This document shows, one piece after another, positions 1 to 9,697 of a stretch of DNA of 64,000 nt; the first letter of the stretch is position 1, and each line of letters opens with the position of its first letter. The position numbers and the translations under genes were made by a program. The stretch comes from a beta proteobacterium L13 (GTDB taxonomy: Bacteria; Pseudomonadota; Gammaproteobacteria; Burkholderiales; Chromobacteriaceae), in contig AMYZ01000017.1 of the NCBI GenBank assembly GCA_000335715.1, positions 27,100 to 91,099 of the forward strand. Reading direction: 5' to 3'. The notes under the pieces are model-generated. The model was given only the letters and a program-made list of their open reading frames with translations. It was not told the DNA's origin and did no database searches.

Positions 1-1296
1 TCGCTTGAAATAATCCTGAATACGCTTACCTACCTGGCTAGCCAGGTTTTCTGCGAGTTTCTTCGCCAGCCGCGCCCGACAGTCATCAGGTGTACTGCCA
101 GTTGCACTGTCTGACTGCGTTGCAGAGCCAATATCTTCACCCGACTTAGTTGAAAAACTCTTGGTACTGGCTACCCCCGTGCAAGCACGCATGCCGCTAC
201 TCTGGTCGGTGCCAATGTCGTAAATTACCGAGGTGCCCAGCAAGAAATAGTCAGCTGTTGCTTCTTTACGTGCATAGGTCACATAGGGTGCCAGATCTGC
301 CCCATTTTCTAACTTATCCAGGGTGATAGCCTGATTGCCGAAGTAACGACTCTTGAATAGGGTGCTATCAACAACCTTGATATCCAGCTCCCCAAGCTGA
401 CCCATGAATTCGTTGTAGGTGTAGCTCTTTTTATCTGGGCCGGTATTTTGTGGCTGGTACTTCACAAGCTTCTTGAAGTAAACATTGTCATGCTCTTCAG
501 CATTCACGCTATGAGCATAAGCTGCCTTAGATGACGAAGCGGCGGCCACGTTCTGACTACGTGCGCCTGCAGCATCGTAACGGCTGCTGTTCGATGCGGA
601 CAACCGGGCACTATCACGTGCTGCCACAGCACCACTGCCACCCATGCCATCGTTACTAGCGGCAGCAAGACGGCTATCTCGCGCAGCATTAACATGCCCG
701 CTCTGTGCCGCCTTAACGGCATAAGCTTGTTTATCCGAAGCGGCATAGGCGGATTTACTGGAATTGGCCGCAGCTTCGTTTTCCTTGTATTTGGCACCAA
801 CTTCGTGGCGAAACTCTACGAGCTCTTCCAGTGGCGCCTTCAAGTCAGTCGGCGTGGTAAAGAACTCGTCCATCATAACCATCATGGACTGGCTTCTGAC
901 GGTCTGGGTATTGAGTGCCAGCCCCAAGTCACTTACCAGCGCGCGCAGGCTCTTGTCATCCATACGCAGCGTAATGCTGAGACGATATTGGTCACCTACC
1001 GCATCGGGAACAGGGTCATAAAAGACTTCCTCACCCACCTGGGTTACCAGATCGTCCAGCTGTGCTTGCAGCTTTGGGTTATTGCGGGTACCCGCACCCA
1101 CTACTTTATCCAATGCAGCTAGTACCGCATTTCGCTTGGCAAGCAGCATGGCCTCGCTACGAATGCTCTGCACATTACTGGAAGCACTTTTGCTGACTAC
1201 GCCAAGACCTTTTGCCTCGATCTCGATGGCGTGTGCAAACTGCACCAGACCACAGGCAGCCAACGCAGCTGCCGCGAGCTTCAGGGATACTTTCAT
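1..1296 (-). CDS. exported hypothetical protein, C-terminus beyond window edge
   Basis: The frame is open from an ATG at 1296 to the first base of the window (432 codons), so the C-terminus lies outside. The product begins with a Sec signal peptide (positive n-region MKVSLK, Ala/Leu-rich core, likely cleavage after AHA near residue 27), so it should be exported. Residues of roughly 160-300 form a low-complexity Ala/Ser/Arg stretch with recurring AARDS- and SSKAAYA-like units, probably helical. I do not recognise a family. The gene follows the lipoprotein gene by 10 bp with a GAGG motif upstream of the ATG, so the two are probably co-transcribed and act together in the envelope. Confidence 0.75.
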   Translation of the reverse strand, partial: MKVSLKLAAAALAACGLVQFAHAIEIEAKGLGVVSKSASSNVQSIRSEAMLLAKRNAVLAALDKVVGAGTRNNPKLQAQLDDLVTQVGEEVFYDPVPDAVGDQYRLSITLRMDDKSLRALVSDLGLALNTQTVRSQSMMVMMDEFFTTPTDLKAPLEELVEFRHEVGAKYKENEAAANSSKSAYAASDKQAYAVKAAQSGHVNAARDSRLAAASNDGMGGSGAVAARDSARLSASNSSRYDAAGARSQNVAAASSSKAAYAHSVNAEEHDNVYFKKLVKYQPQNTGPDKKSYTYNEFMGQLGELDIKVVDSTLFKSRYFGNQAITLDKLENGADLAPYVTYARKEATADYFLLGTSVIYDIGTDQSSGMRACTGVASTKSFSTKSGEDIGSATQSDSATGSTPDDCRARLAKKLAENLASQVGKRIQDYFKR

Positions 1297-1306
1297 TTCA
1301 TATGCC

Positions 1307-1804
1307 TCAATTCGGCAGCGTGACAGACACGTCACCTGCTTTAACTTCAATCGCACCGTTGCGCTGGCGTACTACTGCATCACCGCTTGTAGCAAGGTTT
1401 TTCACCAAACCGAACCGTTCCAATAAGGCGTGATACTCATCAGACTGGGAAAGCTCAGTAAGGTGAGTGCTGCTTTCAATGCGGCCAACATCCTGCATGC
1501 CACTTTGAATAGCTTTCTCCAATGCCGCCAATGCAGGAAGCCGCTCACCATTTGCTGCACGAGCCTCTGCTGCAACAAACCAGTCATCTGCAGATGGCGT
1601 GGGCCTGCCCACCAGTTGTTCTGCTTGCTCCGCAGCAAGGCCATAGTTACGCTCAGACAAACTTGTCCGTACGCTAGCGACAGTGGGGGGTATTTCTTTC
1701 TGCTGGGGGTTTGCTGAGACAGGCTCTGAGACAGCGGGCTTGTCCGAAGGGCTACACGCACCTAATGACAAAGCTAGGCAAAGTGCCGCACATACTTTTT
1801 GCAT
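1307..1804 (-). CDS. putative lipoprotein
   Basis: This 165-residue protein starts with a signal peptide ending in a clear lipobox (LGAC, Cys17), so it should be lipid-modified and anchored in a membrane. The following 20 residues are Ser/Pro-rich, typical of a lipoprotein tether. Residues of about 45-130 have a helical, TPR-like character (alternating Ala/Leu helices, including LAAEQAEQLV and LPALAALEKAIQSG), similar to the repeat that precedes domains of cell-wall or assembly proteins. The C-terminus is a short beta-rich tail. The partner gene downstream is the exported protein at 1-1296. The specific function is unknown. Confidence 0.7.
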   Translation of the reverse strand: MQKVCAALCLALSLGACSPSDKPAVSEPVSANPQQKEIPPTVASVRTSLSERNYGLAAEQAEQLVGRPTPSADDWFVAAEARAANGERLPALAALEKAIQSGMQDVGRIESSTHLTELSQSDEYHALLERFGLVKNLATSGDAVVRQRNGAIEVKAGDVSVTLPN

Positions 1805-1925
1805 ATTAGCTCCGATTTTTATCGAATTGTACTTGCTAATATCATTATGCGGTATTGATATTTGTCATGCACGACTTGAAAAGTCGAGAGGCTTGATCTG
1901 TAGGTGGGCTTGGCCGCAAAGCTTC

Positions 1926-2216
1926 CTGCTGCGCAGTGACAACGACTTGGTGTTTACTAGCCACAGCCACACTGCATTAGTGAAAAGCAACGATTTGTAG
2001 CAGGAGCCCATCGCGCCACACACGCCGGAGCAGAACGGGATGGTGGAATGGGTGATTCGTACTCTGAAAAAGCAGTGTGCACAGCGGCACCGCTTTGAAA
2101 GCTTGACGCACGCTAACGAGGTGATTACAGACAGGATCGGGTTCTATAACCACCGGCGCCCGCACCAGGCGTTGAGGATGAAGACGCCGGCGATGGCGTA
2201 TCAACTCGCAGCCTGA
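1926..2216 (+). pseudogene. IS3-family transposase (orfB) C-terminal remnant
   Basis: The plus-strand frame encodes the characteristic C-terminal integrase-core segment of IS3-family transposases: an RSDND motif, then HTPEQNGMVE (carrying the catalytic Glu) and FYNHRRPHQAL. It ends at TGA 2214-2216. The frame is interrupted by TAG at 1998-2000, and the N-terminal two thirds of the gene are absent. No terminal inverted repeat was seen, so this is a dead fragment. It lies at the left edge of the defence island and marks past mobile-element activity there. Confidence 0.8.
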
Positions 2217-2278
2217 CCTGCGCAGAAAGGGCTGGGCTATTACAACCCCATACAGGCTGCTGGACAATTGGAGAAATC

Positions 2279-3097
2279 GTGCATACATCGCACATGGCAC
2301 AAATCAGCACATGGCTAAAGCAAGCTGATGGCCTGCTTATTACTGCAGGTGCTGGTATTGGGGTAGATTCTGGCTTGCCCGACTTTCGGGGTGACGATGG
2401 TTTCTGGAAGGCATACCCAGCCCTAGCTCATGCGGGCATACGTTTTATTGATGCTGCCAATCCTAAAACTTTTCACATCAACCCAAGACAGGCTTGGGGG
2501 TTTTACGGCCACCGCCTGCAACTGTATCGTCGTACAAAACCGCATGCAGGCTTTGATATCCTACGGCAACTTGGTGAACAGCTCACACATGGCTACTTTG
2601 TCTACACCAGCAATGTCGATGGGCAGTTTCAACGGGCCGGCTTTGACTCTCAGCGTATACATGAATGCCACGGCAGCATCCACTTCACACAGTGCTTAAT
2701 GAATTGCACACAACAGGTCTATCCTGCGGAGAATCTAGCCATCAATATTAATGAAGATACCTGTCAGTGGCTTGGCCCACTGCCTTTATGCCGCAGTTGT
2801 GGCAGCCCTCTACGCCCCAACATTCTGATGTTCGATGACTGGCACTGGAACGATAGACGGCAAGCCCAGCAAGAAACACGGCTGTTTGACTGGCTACAGC
2901 AAGTTGAGAAGCCATTAGTGATAGAGCTTGGTGCTGGCAGCCATATCGCTACAGTTAGGCACTTTAGCGAACGGCACGCCTGGCGCATGGTGCGGGTCAA
3001 TTTACGGGAAGCATCGATACCGGCACCACATATTGGCCTTGCCAGTACAACTCTGGATTTCTGCCTGGAAATACAGAGAAACTTCCTCAGCGCATGA
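2279..3097 (+). CDS. Sir2-family NAD-dependent deacylase (sirtuin)
   Basis: The 272-residue product has all sirtuin hallmarks: the NAD-binding GAGIGVDSGLPDFRG motif at 24-38, TSNVD at 110-114, the catalytic His131 in HGS, and a zinc ribbon with Cys139, Cys143, Cys171 and Cys174. It should remove acyl groups from protein lysines with consumption of NAD. The GTG start has GGAG 5 bases upstream; an ATG five codons later (2294) is an alternative. The gene is convergent with the caspase-like peptidase gene at the end of the BREX operon, 39 bp away. Sirtuins close to defence loci can also act as NAD-depleting or regulatory factors, but the intact catalytic and zinc residues favour a true deacylase here. 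Confidence 0.85.
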   Translation: MHTSHMAQISTWLKQADGLLITAGAGIGVDSGLPDFRGDDGFWKAYPALAHAGIRFIDAANPKTFHINPRQAWGFYGHRLQLYRRTKPHAGFDILRQLGEQLTHGYFVYTSNVDGQFQRAGFDSQRIHECHGSIHFTQCLMNCTQQVYPAENLAININEDTCQWLGPLPLCRSCGSPLRPNILMFDDWHWNDRRQAQQETRLFDWLQQVEKPLVIELGAGSHIATVRHFSERHAWRMVRVNLREASIPAPHIGLASTTLDFCLEIQRNFLSA

Positions 3098-3136
3098 GAC
3101 TGCGGCTCAATGCCCCAGCCTCATCATACCAAGTCA

Positions 3137-3841
3137 TTACTGTAGGTCATTACACACAAAGCTCACCGGTTTGCGACCGCGCCCTGCGGGCTGTACAGCA
3201 AACACAAGTGCATCACCCATTTCTGCATCAAACCCACTCTCATACTCACCAATGCAAGCTTCTTTATCGAAGAGCTGGGTTGCATTTACAAAAATGGATT
3301 TGTAATGGTCAATATCGTCAGATTGGGCATCAAACTGCTTGACTAAAACCGATTGCAAGATACTGATATCAATGAGTGTACCTTCCATCCAGCCGACAGA
3401 ACAGCGATAGCCTGCCATCCAGCGCAAGGCCGTTTCTGTCAGATAGGTTTCCATCGTTATGGTGTTACTACCCACCAGGCAAGAGCCTAGCAAGATTCCA
3501 CTGATATTTTTCGACTTCGACAACTGCCCTACCTGAAACATCATGTGCCCAATATCGACATTCTGGATCTTCCGCCCGCCACCATGCCCAGCTATGTACA
3601 CCACGGTATTTTCGTACTTGCTGCCTGCCGTCAGGTGCTCGAGTGCCTGATCAAAACTGCTCTTGTCAAAAAAACGGGTATGGAGCACATCGATGTCACC
3701 ACACGCCTGGGCCATACCCTGGATGAAGGGTAGAACCGACACTCTCAACTGATCTTGCTCATGCAAACTCCAAGGAGCCTCCAACACCACAATCGATCTG
3801 GAGGCTGCAATGCGACCATTTGCTGCACTACGTCTTGCCAT
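3137..3841 (-). CDS. caspase/CHAT-like cysteine peptidase
   Basis: This 234-residue protein carries the two sequence blocks of the caspase/CHAT fold: a hydrophobic strand ending in His86 (YIAGHGGG) and a second strand ending in Cys121 (GILLGSC). They form a plausible His-Cys catalytic dyad. A following SVGWMEGTLID segment fits the strand after the active site. I chose the ATG at 3841, because the longer frame would need a TTG start at 3874. It is the last gene of the minus-strand BREX run, 42 bp after brxL. Caspase-like peptidases in defence loci commonly cleave a partner protein to abort infection. That role is inferred; no partner or substrate is evident from sequence. Confidence 0.65.
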   Translation of the reverse strand: MARRSAANGRIAASRSIVVLEAPWSLHEQDQLRVSVLPFIQGMAQACGDIDVLHTRFFDKSSFDQALEHLTAGSKYENTVVYIAGHGGGRKIQNVDIGHMMFQVGQLSKSKNISGILLGSCLVGSNTITMETYLTETALRWMAGYRCSVGWMEGTLIDISILQSVLVKQFDAQSDDIDHYKSIFVNATQLFDKEACIGEYESGFDAEMGDALVFAVQPAGRGRKPVSFVCNDLQ

Positions 3842-3883
3842 TTTGCATTTCCTTTGCTGGAAAAAAAGAAACAACCATTCACC

Positions 3884-5926
3884 TCAATCTACGCCGAACG
3901 CCTTGAATACAGCATCGACGGGGTCGGAATAGAAACTGGTCTGGAACTTGGCAAACAGCTCTCCGGGCACGCTAGGGATATCCACCACACTCGACATCGG
4001 CAGCAGGATGCGCTTGGCACCGGCGTCAAAGGCCACTTGCAGGGTCTCCGCCAGGTTTCGTGCGGGCGTGATGGTGCCACCCAGACTCATATCCCCCATT
4101 ACCACCATTTGCGCCTGCATGGGCTTAGCCAGCGCCGCAGAACACAAAGCAATAAAGCCAGCTAGCGTCATGGCTTCAGGCTGGCCGCTGGTCTGCATTT
4201 CTACCAGATGTAGATGAAAGTCTTTTTCAGAGGCATGAATGGCAGCACTGATACGGCCGGCATTAGCCTTGAAGTAGTCGTAAGCCACTTTCACTTGCTC
4301 ACGGGCGATAGCACCAGAAATCGACAGCTTGCCGCTGCCAGTCATGCTCTGGATCTCCAGCCGGTAAAGTGCCGGCATCTCGCCGCCACCCATTGCGATG
4401 CTATACAAGGTGCCAGGGTTGGGTCGGCCCTCTGGAATGAGGCTGCCGCCACCTTGCTCTGGCACTGTAACAAAACGCTCTTGGCCATCTTCCAGGTCGA
4501 TATAGCTAAAGTGCACGTCGTAAAACTCCATGCCCCCTATTTTCTTCAGCTGCTCTTTCACGCGACGGCGGGCTTCTAGTGCGTACTCCATACACTGCCG
4601 CACCAGCTCTTTATCGTACTCACCATGCGGTGCAATCAGCTTGAGCAAACCCGAGGTCGTGCGTCGCACCGCGATGGTATCGCGCTGATTCAGGTTATTA
4701 CCCAGCCGGAACCACTTGTCGATCGCGTCAGCAAAGCTGCGCTTTCGCATTTCGCGGGCAAACTCTGCCAGGTAGTCAACAATCATCCCGTACTGGTTGG
4801 TAAAGAATTCCGGCCGCATTTTGGGGATTTCCCAGCCTGGTACGTAAGCGTGGAAGCGGTCGAAAAAGGCAGAGTCAATCATCACGTCCGGAAACGGCGC
4901 CAGCAGGTGGCTGGTTTTCACCAGTGTTTCTACGCTCTGGTTGATGTTGCCAACAAACACCATAGAAGCATTGGCGTTGATAGCCTCACGCCCACGGCTA
5001 AACGAACCAGACGCCATGTAGTCCTTCATGATCTGAACACCGTCCTGATCCTTGAAGTTGATGCCAGCCACTTCGTCGAAAGCCACCACATCCCACAAGC
5101 CCACCAGGCCCACCTTACGGGCCGACATGTTGTAGAACAGGTTGGCCACCGTGGTTTGCCCACCGGACACCAGGATGCTGTTCGGGCTGATTTCTTTGTA
5201 AATATGGCTCTTGCCCGTACCACGAGGGCCCAGCTCGCAATAGTTGTAGTTGTTTTCTACCAGCGGAATCATCCGGGCCAGCAGATGCCATTTCACCCGG
5301 TCTTTGAAGCACGTTGGCTCCATACCAGTAGAGCGAATCAAGGCATCCATCCATTGCTCATTGCTGAATGCCCTGCGGCCGGCAAACAAACCTTCCATAT
5401 CGGTATTCGGCATCTGGATGGGCTTGAGGTCAGTAACAAAGAACGGCGAGCCTTTCTGCCCTTCCTCGTACTGGTAGCGCAGCGACACAATGCACCAGAT
5501 CCCCCCGACCAACAGCTTTTCGAATTCACGCACATGCGCATCACCAATCTCGGCGTTTTTCACGCCGAGATTGGATAGCAAAGCTTCGTACAGGTCGCGT
5601 TTTTCATTGAGCTTTACCGTCACCTTGTCGATGACCTTAAAGCTGCCAGACTCACGGATTTTGGACTTTATCTTTTCGGCCTCATCCGGGCGAACATAGT
5701 TTTCCGCCAGAATGCGCTTTACGTTCGCCAACCCCGCCTCGATCACTTGTGCGTCGTCGGATGCGCAATACATGCCCAGCAAGTATTCCAGCACGTATAC
5801 CGGTACGTTGGCGCCTTCCTTGATGAGCTTGGTCAGGTCTTTGCGCACCACCTTACCTGCATAGTGCGTGGTCAACAGCTCATCCAGGCCCACTGTGGCT
5901 GCCGCAGCCGTTTCATGTTCTGTCAT
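3884..5926 (-). CDS. brxL: BREX protein BrxL, AAA+ ATPase with Lon-like domain
   Basis: The 680-residue product matches type I BREX BrxL in length and architecture. An N-terminal region is followed by an AAA+ core with Walker A GPRGTGKS at 233-240 and a Walker B-type VVAFDEVAG, and by a C-terminal Lon-protease-like fold (GDMSLGGTITPARNLAETL near residue 630). BrxL forms ring-shaped multimers on DNA and is needed for phage interference in studied type I systems; the Lon-like domain is generally considered structural. The gene begins 11 bp after the pglZ stop codon, in the canonical pglZ-brxL order. Confidence 0.95.
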   Translation of the reverse strand: MTEHETAAAATVGLDELLTTHYAGKVVRKDLTKLIKEGANVPVYVLEYLLGMYCASDDAQVIEAGLANVKRILAENYVRPDEAEKIKSKIRESGSFKVIDKVTVKLNEKRDLYEALLSNLGVKNAEIGDAHVREFEKLLVGGIWCIVSLRYQYEEGQKGSPFFVTDLKPIQMPNTDMEGLFAGRRAFSNEQWMDALIRSTGMEPTCFKDRVKWHLLARMIPLVENNYNYCELGPRGTGKSHIYKEISPNSILVSGGQTTVANLFYNMSARKVGLVGLWDVVAFDEVAGINFKDQDGVQIMKDYMASGSFSRGREAINANASMVFVGNINQSVETLVKTSHLLAPFPDVMIDSAFFDRFHAYVPGWEIPKMRPEFFTNQYGMIVDYLAEFAREMRKRSFADAIDKWFRLGNNLNQRDTIAVRRTTSGLLKLIAPHGEYDKELVRQCMEYALEARRRVKEQLKKIGGMEFYDVHFSYIDLEDGQERFVTVPEQGGGSLIPEGRPNPGTLYSIAMGGGEMPALYRLEIQSMTGSGKLSISGAIAREQVKVAYDYFKANAGRISAAIHASEKDFHLHLVEMQTSGQPEAMTLAGFIALCSAALAKPMQAQMVVMGDMSLGGTITPARNLAETLQVAFDAGAKRILLPMSSVVDIPSVPGELFAKFQTSFYSDPVDAVFKAFGVD

Positions 5927-5936
5927 TGCTTACCGC

Positions 5937-8534
5937 CTAAAAATCGTTGGAAAACGCCAAGTCGATCTTAACCGGGTGGCGCATTACCTCCACCTTCAGA
6001 TCCACATCGCGCAATACCAGGTAGTAATCCTTGCCGATATCGTACTGGCCTGCCTGCAGGGTCAGCATCACCTGCTTACGGCGCTCATCCAGCGTGGTGG
6101 CTGTACTGTCAAAAGTAACGATCTGCTCGTTACTGATAGCCTGCTCACCGTCACGCAGACTGATGGATACCGTTAACGGCAAGCACTTGGCACTTACCGG
6201 ATCTGCCTGAATAAATTCAAACTTCTGCAGATTGGTCACCACCTTGTTGCTCACCATTAGCGCAGAGACCTTGACCTTCTCCACCTTGGCAGAGCTGGCT
6301 TCGCTAACCTTCACCGTCAGCAAAGGCACCACGATTTCCTGTGGCATGGCGCTGCCATGCACAAAACGGGCACCACCGCTAAAGTGGAAACGCGTCGCGC
6401 CTTTAGGCACCCAGAAATCCAGGCTGGCATCGGCTTGCGTGCCAGCAGTCACCGCCGTATTACCGCACCAAGCCTTGGGTGTGTCGCCCAGTGCCTTGCC
6501 CAGCACATAACGCTTTTTGGCTCTAACCGTGTCGCTGTCCTTCACGTCCAGCGTGGAGCGGTCGGCCGCATCCAGTGCCGACTCCTGGTACAAGAAACCA
6601 TGGTCAGCCGTAATCAGCACGGTAGAAGCCGCCAGGTTACCTACCACAAAGCCCACCAGGCGATTCAGCTCGTCCAGGGTGTCCGCCACCGCTTCAAACG
6701 TTTGTCGCTCGGACTTCTGGGTATCGCCCAGCATGTCAATACGGTCGTGATAGATGTACACCACCGACGCTTCACGCACCCGCTCCCGGGCTTTTTCCTT
6801 ACCCAGGCTAACCAGCTCTTCCCAATGAATCGCCATACCGCCGTGTTTGGCTAATACCGCATGCCTGTCGTCTAGCGAGGCTGCAGGTTTGCCGTCCACC
6901 AATACCTGGCCATTGTCCTTGTAGGCCAAGGTGTCATGCGGTAGCAAAGCGGCCATACCCAGTGTGGTATAGCTGGGCAATACCCCCAGCATGGCGTCCA
7001 GCGTGGTTTTGTACTTGTTTCGCTGCAGTAGCTGGCGGCCTAGCTCTTCTGCCGCTTCAAAACGCAGAGCATCCGAAATAATCACGAATACCCGCTTCAC
7101 CGTGGTGTTCTCCAGTAGCGACTTCACCTCACGGCGGTAAAACTGCTGCTGGTTCAGCACACCCGGCACCCGCCAGTCTTGCAACAGCCCGCTCTCGCCT
7201 TCCAGCAAGCCACCCCAGGCCACGCCCAGTTGCGGCACAAACCAACCCGTGTAAGCGTCTTCCACTTTGTTACGCAAAGCCTGCAACAGCTGCCAGCCCA
7301 GCATGTCCACCTGCTCGGCCGCACGATGGAACAGGCGATAAAACTGGTCAAAGCGGAACAGATCCTGCTGGTAGCACTGCATGCCCTGGCGAGCATCAGT
7401 AAAGGCAAAGCCGGTGTGATGCTGCTCGCACAGACTCAGGAAGGCAGCTGCTGCCTGCAGTGCTTCGTAGCAGCACAGCAAACCACGCGTTTCGTCACTG
7501 CTTGCGGCCAACTTGGGGTTCGCCCAATGGCCATCGCGACGGCGCTCGAACACTGCCTGTACAGCCTCCAGCGAAGACGCTGCCCCCGACAAAATGCGGT
7601 CGCGCAAATCGCGGATAATCCACTTCTCCACCTCGGCAAAGGTCATGGAATCCAGCATCTGCTCGGCTGGTAACGCGGCCATCTGGTTTTGCAACTGCAA
7701 TGCGGCAGATGCAGCGGCAGATAGCTGGTCATAACTGGTGTAATGGGTAACGTTGGTACGCCATTGGTTCAGGAACACCGCCACCGACGCCGCCTTGGCG
7801 CGGTCATTCAAGCGGAAGTGCTGCAAGGCAGGTGGCAGGTTACCCAGCAGGCCCAAGTCTAGGTCCGTCACCAGCATGTGGAACAGCAGGTCACGCAAGC
7901 TGGGGTTGGCATCAACATAGCCGTACTCCCGCTCCACCAGTGCCCAAAACGCCGGTAACAGGCCATAGTTTTCCAGCTCGGCCCAGCCTTTGGCTTGCGC
8001 CTGCCAATCCACACCAGCATCGGTATTCATGGCAAAGAACAGCTTGAGCAACATGCCCGGCAGGTCTGGCTGCTCGGCGCGTAGCAGCACCGCCATCATC
8101 TTGCGGTCTAGGTCTGCCGCAGTGTCACCAGGTAGTACCAGCCGCTTAAGCCGTTCGAAGCGGTCTTTCGCCGCCAGAAAGCTGGCACGCGCTTTCAGAT
8201 GACTGCGCAAGCTCAGGTTCTGCAAGCCCAGTTCCTCAAACTGCATCGACACCACATCGGCATAAAATGCACGGCCACGCAGGCGCACATCCAATAGCCA
8301 GTCGTCCTCCGGCGCCGGTTCTGGCTGCTGGCTGTAAAACAGCCATTGGCTAGCCGGGCTGGCCTGCTCCACCGCCTGCTTAGTCGCCAGGGCAGGCTCC
8401 ACATCCAGGTCAACCACTTGTATATCTGCCAGTGCGGCCAACTCATCACGGTAGGCGGCGTCGGTATCGTGCCAGAACACAAAGCGGTGGTCGGTAAAGT
8501 GCGAACGAAGGGACTGCTGGATTTTGGAATTCAT
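5937..8534 (-). CDS. pglZ: BREX protein PglZ, alkaline-phosphatase superfamily
   Basis: At 865 residues this is typical of type I BREX PglZ. The N-terminal half begins FVFWHDTDAAYRDEL, a feature shared by the family. The central PglZ domain has the alkaline-phosphatase-superfamily metal motifs VFVIISDALRFEAAEELG and LITADHGFLYQ. PglZ is a signature BREX component, probably a metal-dependent phosphodiesterase or nuclease that associates with BrxB. It lies downstream of the HNH gene (78 bp gap) rather than directly after pglX as in canonical type I loci, because the Zorya-like genes intervene. Confidence 0.95.
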   Translation of the reverse strand: MNSKIQQSLRSHFTDHRFVFWHDTDAAYRDELAALADIQVVDLDVEPALATKQAVEQASPASQWLFYSQQPEPAPEDDWLLDVRLRGRAFYADVVSMQFEELGLQNLSLRSHLKARASFLAAKDRFERLKRLVLPGDTAADLDRKMMAVLLRAEQPDLPGMLLKLFFAMNTDAGVDWQAQAKGWAELENYGLLPAFWALVEREYGYVDANPSLRDLLFHMLVTDLDLGLLGNLPPALQHFRLNDRAKAASVAVFLNQWRTNVTHYTSYDQLSAAASAALQLQNQMAALPAEQMLDSMTFAEVEKWIIRDLRDRILSGAASSLEAVQAVFERRRDGHWANPKLAASSDETRGLLCCYEALQAAAAFLSLCEQHHTGFAFTDARQGMQCYQQDLFRFDQFYRLFHRAAEQVDMLGWQLLQALRNKVEDAYTGWFVPQLGVAWGGLLEGESGLLQDWRVPGVLNQQQFYRREVKSLLENTTVKRVFVIISDALRFEAAEELGRQLLQRNKYKTTLDAMLGVLPSYTTLGMAALLPHDTLAYKDNGQVLVDGKPAASLDDRHAVLAKHGGMAIHWEELVSLGKEKARERVREASVVYIYHDRIDMLGDTQKSERQTFEAVADTLDELNRLVGFVVGNLAASTVLITADHGFLYQESALDAADRSTLDVKDSDTVRAKKRYVLGKALGDTPKAWCGNTAVTAGTQADASLDFWVPKGATRFHFSGGARFVHGSAMPQEIVVPLLTVKVSEASSAKVEKVKVSALMVSNKVVTNLQKFEFIQADPVSAKCLPLTVSISLRDGEQAISNEQIVTFDSTATTLDERRKQVMLTLQAGQYDIGKDYYLVLRDVDLKVEVMRHPVKIDLAFSNDF

Positions 8535-8612
8535 GTGCCAGTTCTAAATCAAATAAATCTGATGAAATTGTTTCATGGCACTACCCAGACAACAGACAGT
8601 GCGCGAGGCGAC

Positions 8613-9695
8613 TCAATCAAAAAATGAAAGCGCTTCTCTCAAAGAAAGTAAGGTCCAGCCCCGAATACTAGGCTTAGTACCAGACAAGGTAATGCCAATC
8701 CGTTTCTCAGGCCAAGCAACTTCCAGACAAACGTCGGCGCTCAGCTCAAACTCTATAGACGGTACAGCATACTGCTTGGCACGCGCCAACCCCAGCACAC
8801 CACGCAAGGCAGGGTCTACGTACTTAAGCGCTGTGGTCCAGTTTTTGACCTCAATACCTTGTTGTTTACGAAGCTGGTTGATCGTGCGCATTTCATCTGC
8901 GGCAATCCACATGTGCTCATGTAAAGGCTGATCGCGGTGACAAGCTGCGCACAGCACCAACAAGTTATCCGGTCGGTTATCTGCTTTCACGCCATTCTTG
9001 TGATGCACATGCAGCAAGTGCTTGTGCTCGGCCATATCGACACCGCACTCCACGCAATGCCAATTCGCACGTTCCCTGCACTGCCTGGAAACCTCAGCCC
9101 AATCTTTGACATAGCCCGCCTCTCCAGACGTGACTTTTGACCGCGTCGGCCGATAAGGGAAGACCGAGGCGTAGGTTTCGAAAAACTCCCCCAGATCGAA
9201 CGTTTCGCGAATGGACTTGGCTGCACGATTGGTGCGTGCTTGCTGGTAGTTCAGCATGTTCAAGCAGACTTGGCACACATAAAGCTCGGCTTCTTTCTCT
9301 TCAACCTCAATGCCAAACATATCCGTGCCATGGACATGAAACTTGCCATCCACCCTATTGGTTGCAATGTAACGCTCGAATCGCCCTTTTCTCTTCATGT
9401 TCTCCAGTGTCCCGCAGTGCGCAATATGAAATTTCTTGCCCACATCGCGGTTACCTGCTTTGACATCGAGAATTTTTGTGCCCTGATCGGGTATGTACAA
9501 CAAAACTTGCCGGCCATCGACCGAAAGCAAACCACCTACATCCTGAAGTGCATCCAGGGTAACTTCTACCCCCAGTTCCAGTTGTTCATCGGTAAGTTCG
9601 ATCCGGTCACTGATGGCAATAGGCAGCTCCTTGCGTATTGCGCCTATTTCATCAGCAAGCTGCCACAGCTCAGAAAAATCGAATCTGATCTGCAT
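8613..9695 (-). CDS. HNH endonuclease, ZorE-like effector candidate
   Basis: The 360-residue protein has a textbook HNH module at about 212-255: CVEC, HVHHKNG, NLLVLC, ACH. The two CxxC-type pairs would bind structural zinc and the His cluster would bind the catalytic metal. Another CxxC (CQVC) lies near residue 140. It should nick or cut DNA. The gene starts 2 bp after zorB-like stops, so it is translationally linked with the ZorA/ZorB-like pair. In type II Zorya the third component ZorE is an HNH-type nuclease, which makes this gene the likely counterpart. I see no clear methylation-reader domain in the N-terminal 130 residues. Confidence 0.85.
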   Translation of the reverse strand: MQIRFDFSELWQLADEIGAIRKELPIAISDRIELTDEQLELGVEVTLDALQDVGGLLSVDGRQVLLYIPDQGTKILDVKAGNRDVGKKFHIAHCGTLENMKRKGRFERYIATNRVDGKFHVHGTDMFGIEVEEKEAELYVCQVCLNMLNYQQARTNRAAKSIRETFDLGEFFETYASVFPYRPTRSKVTSGEAGYVKDWAEVSRQCRERANWHCVECGVDMAEHKHLLHVHHKNGVKADNRPDNLLVLCAACHRDQPLHEHMWIAADEMRTINQLRKQQGIEVKNWTTALKYVDPALRGVLGLARAKQYAVPSIEFELSADVCLEVAWPEKRIGITLSGTKPSIRGWTLLSLREALSFFD

Positions 9696-9697
9696 GA

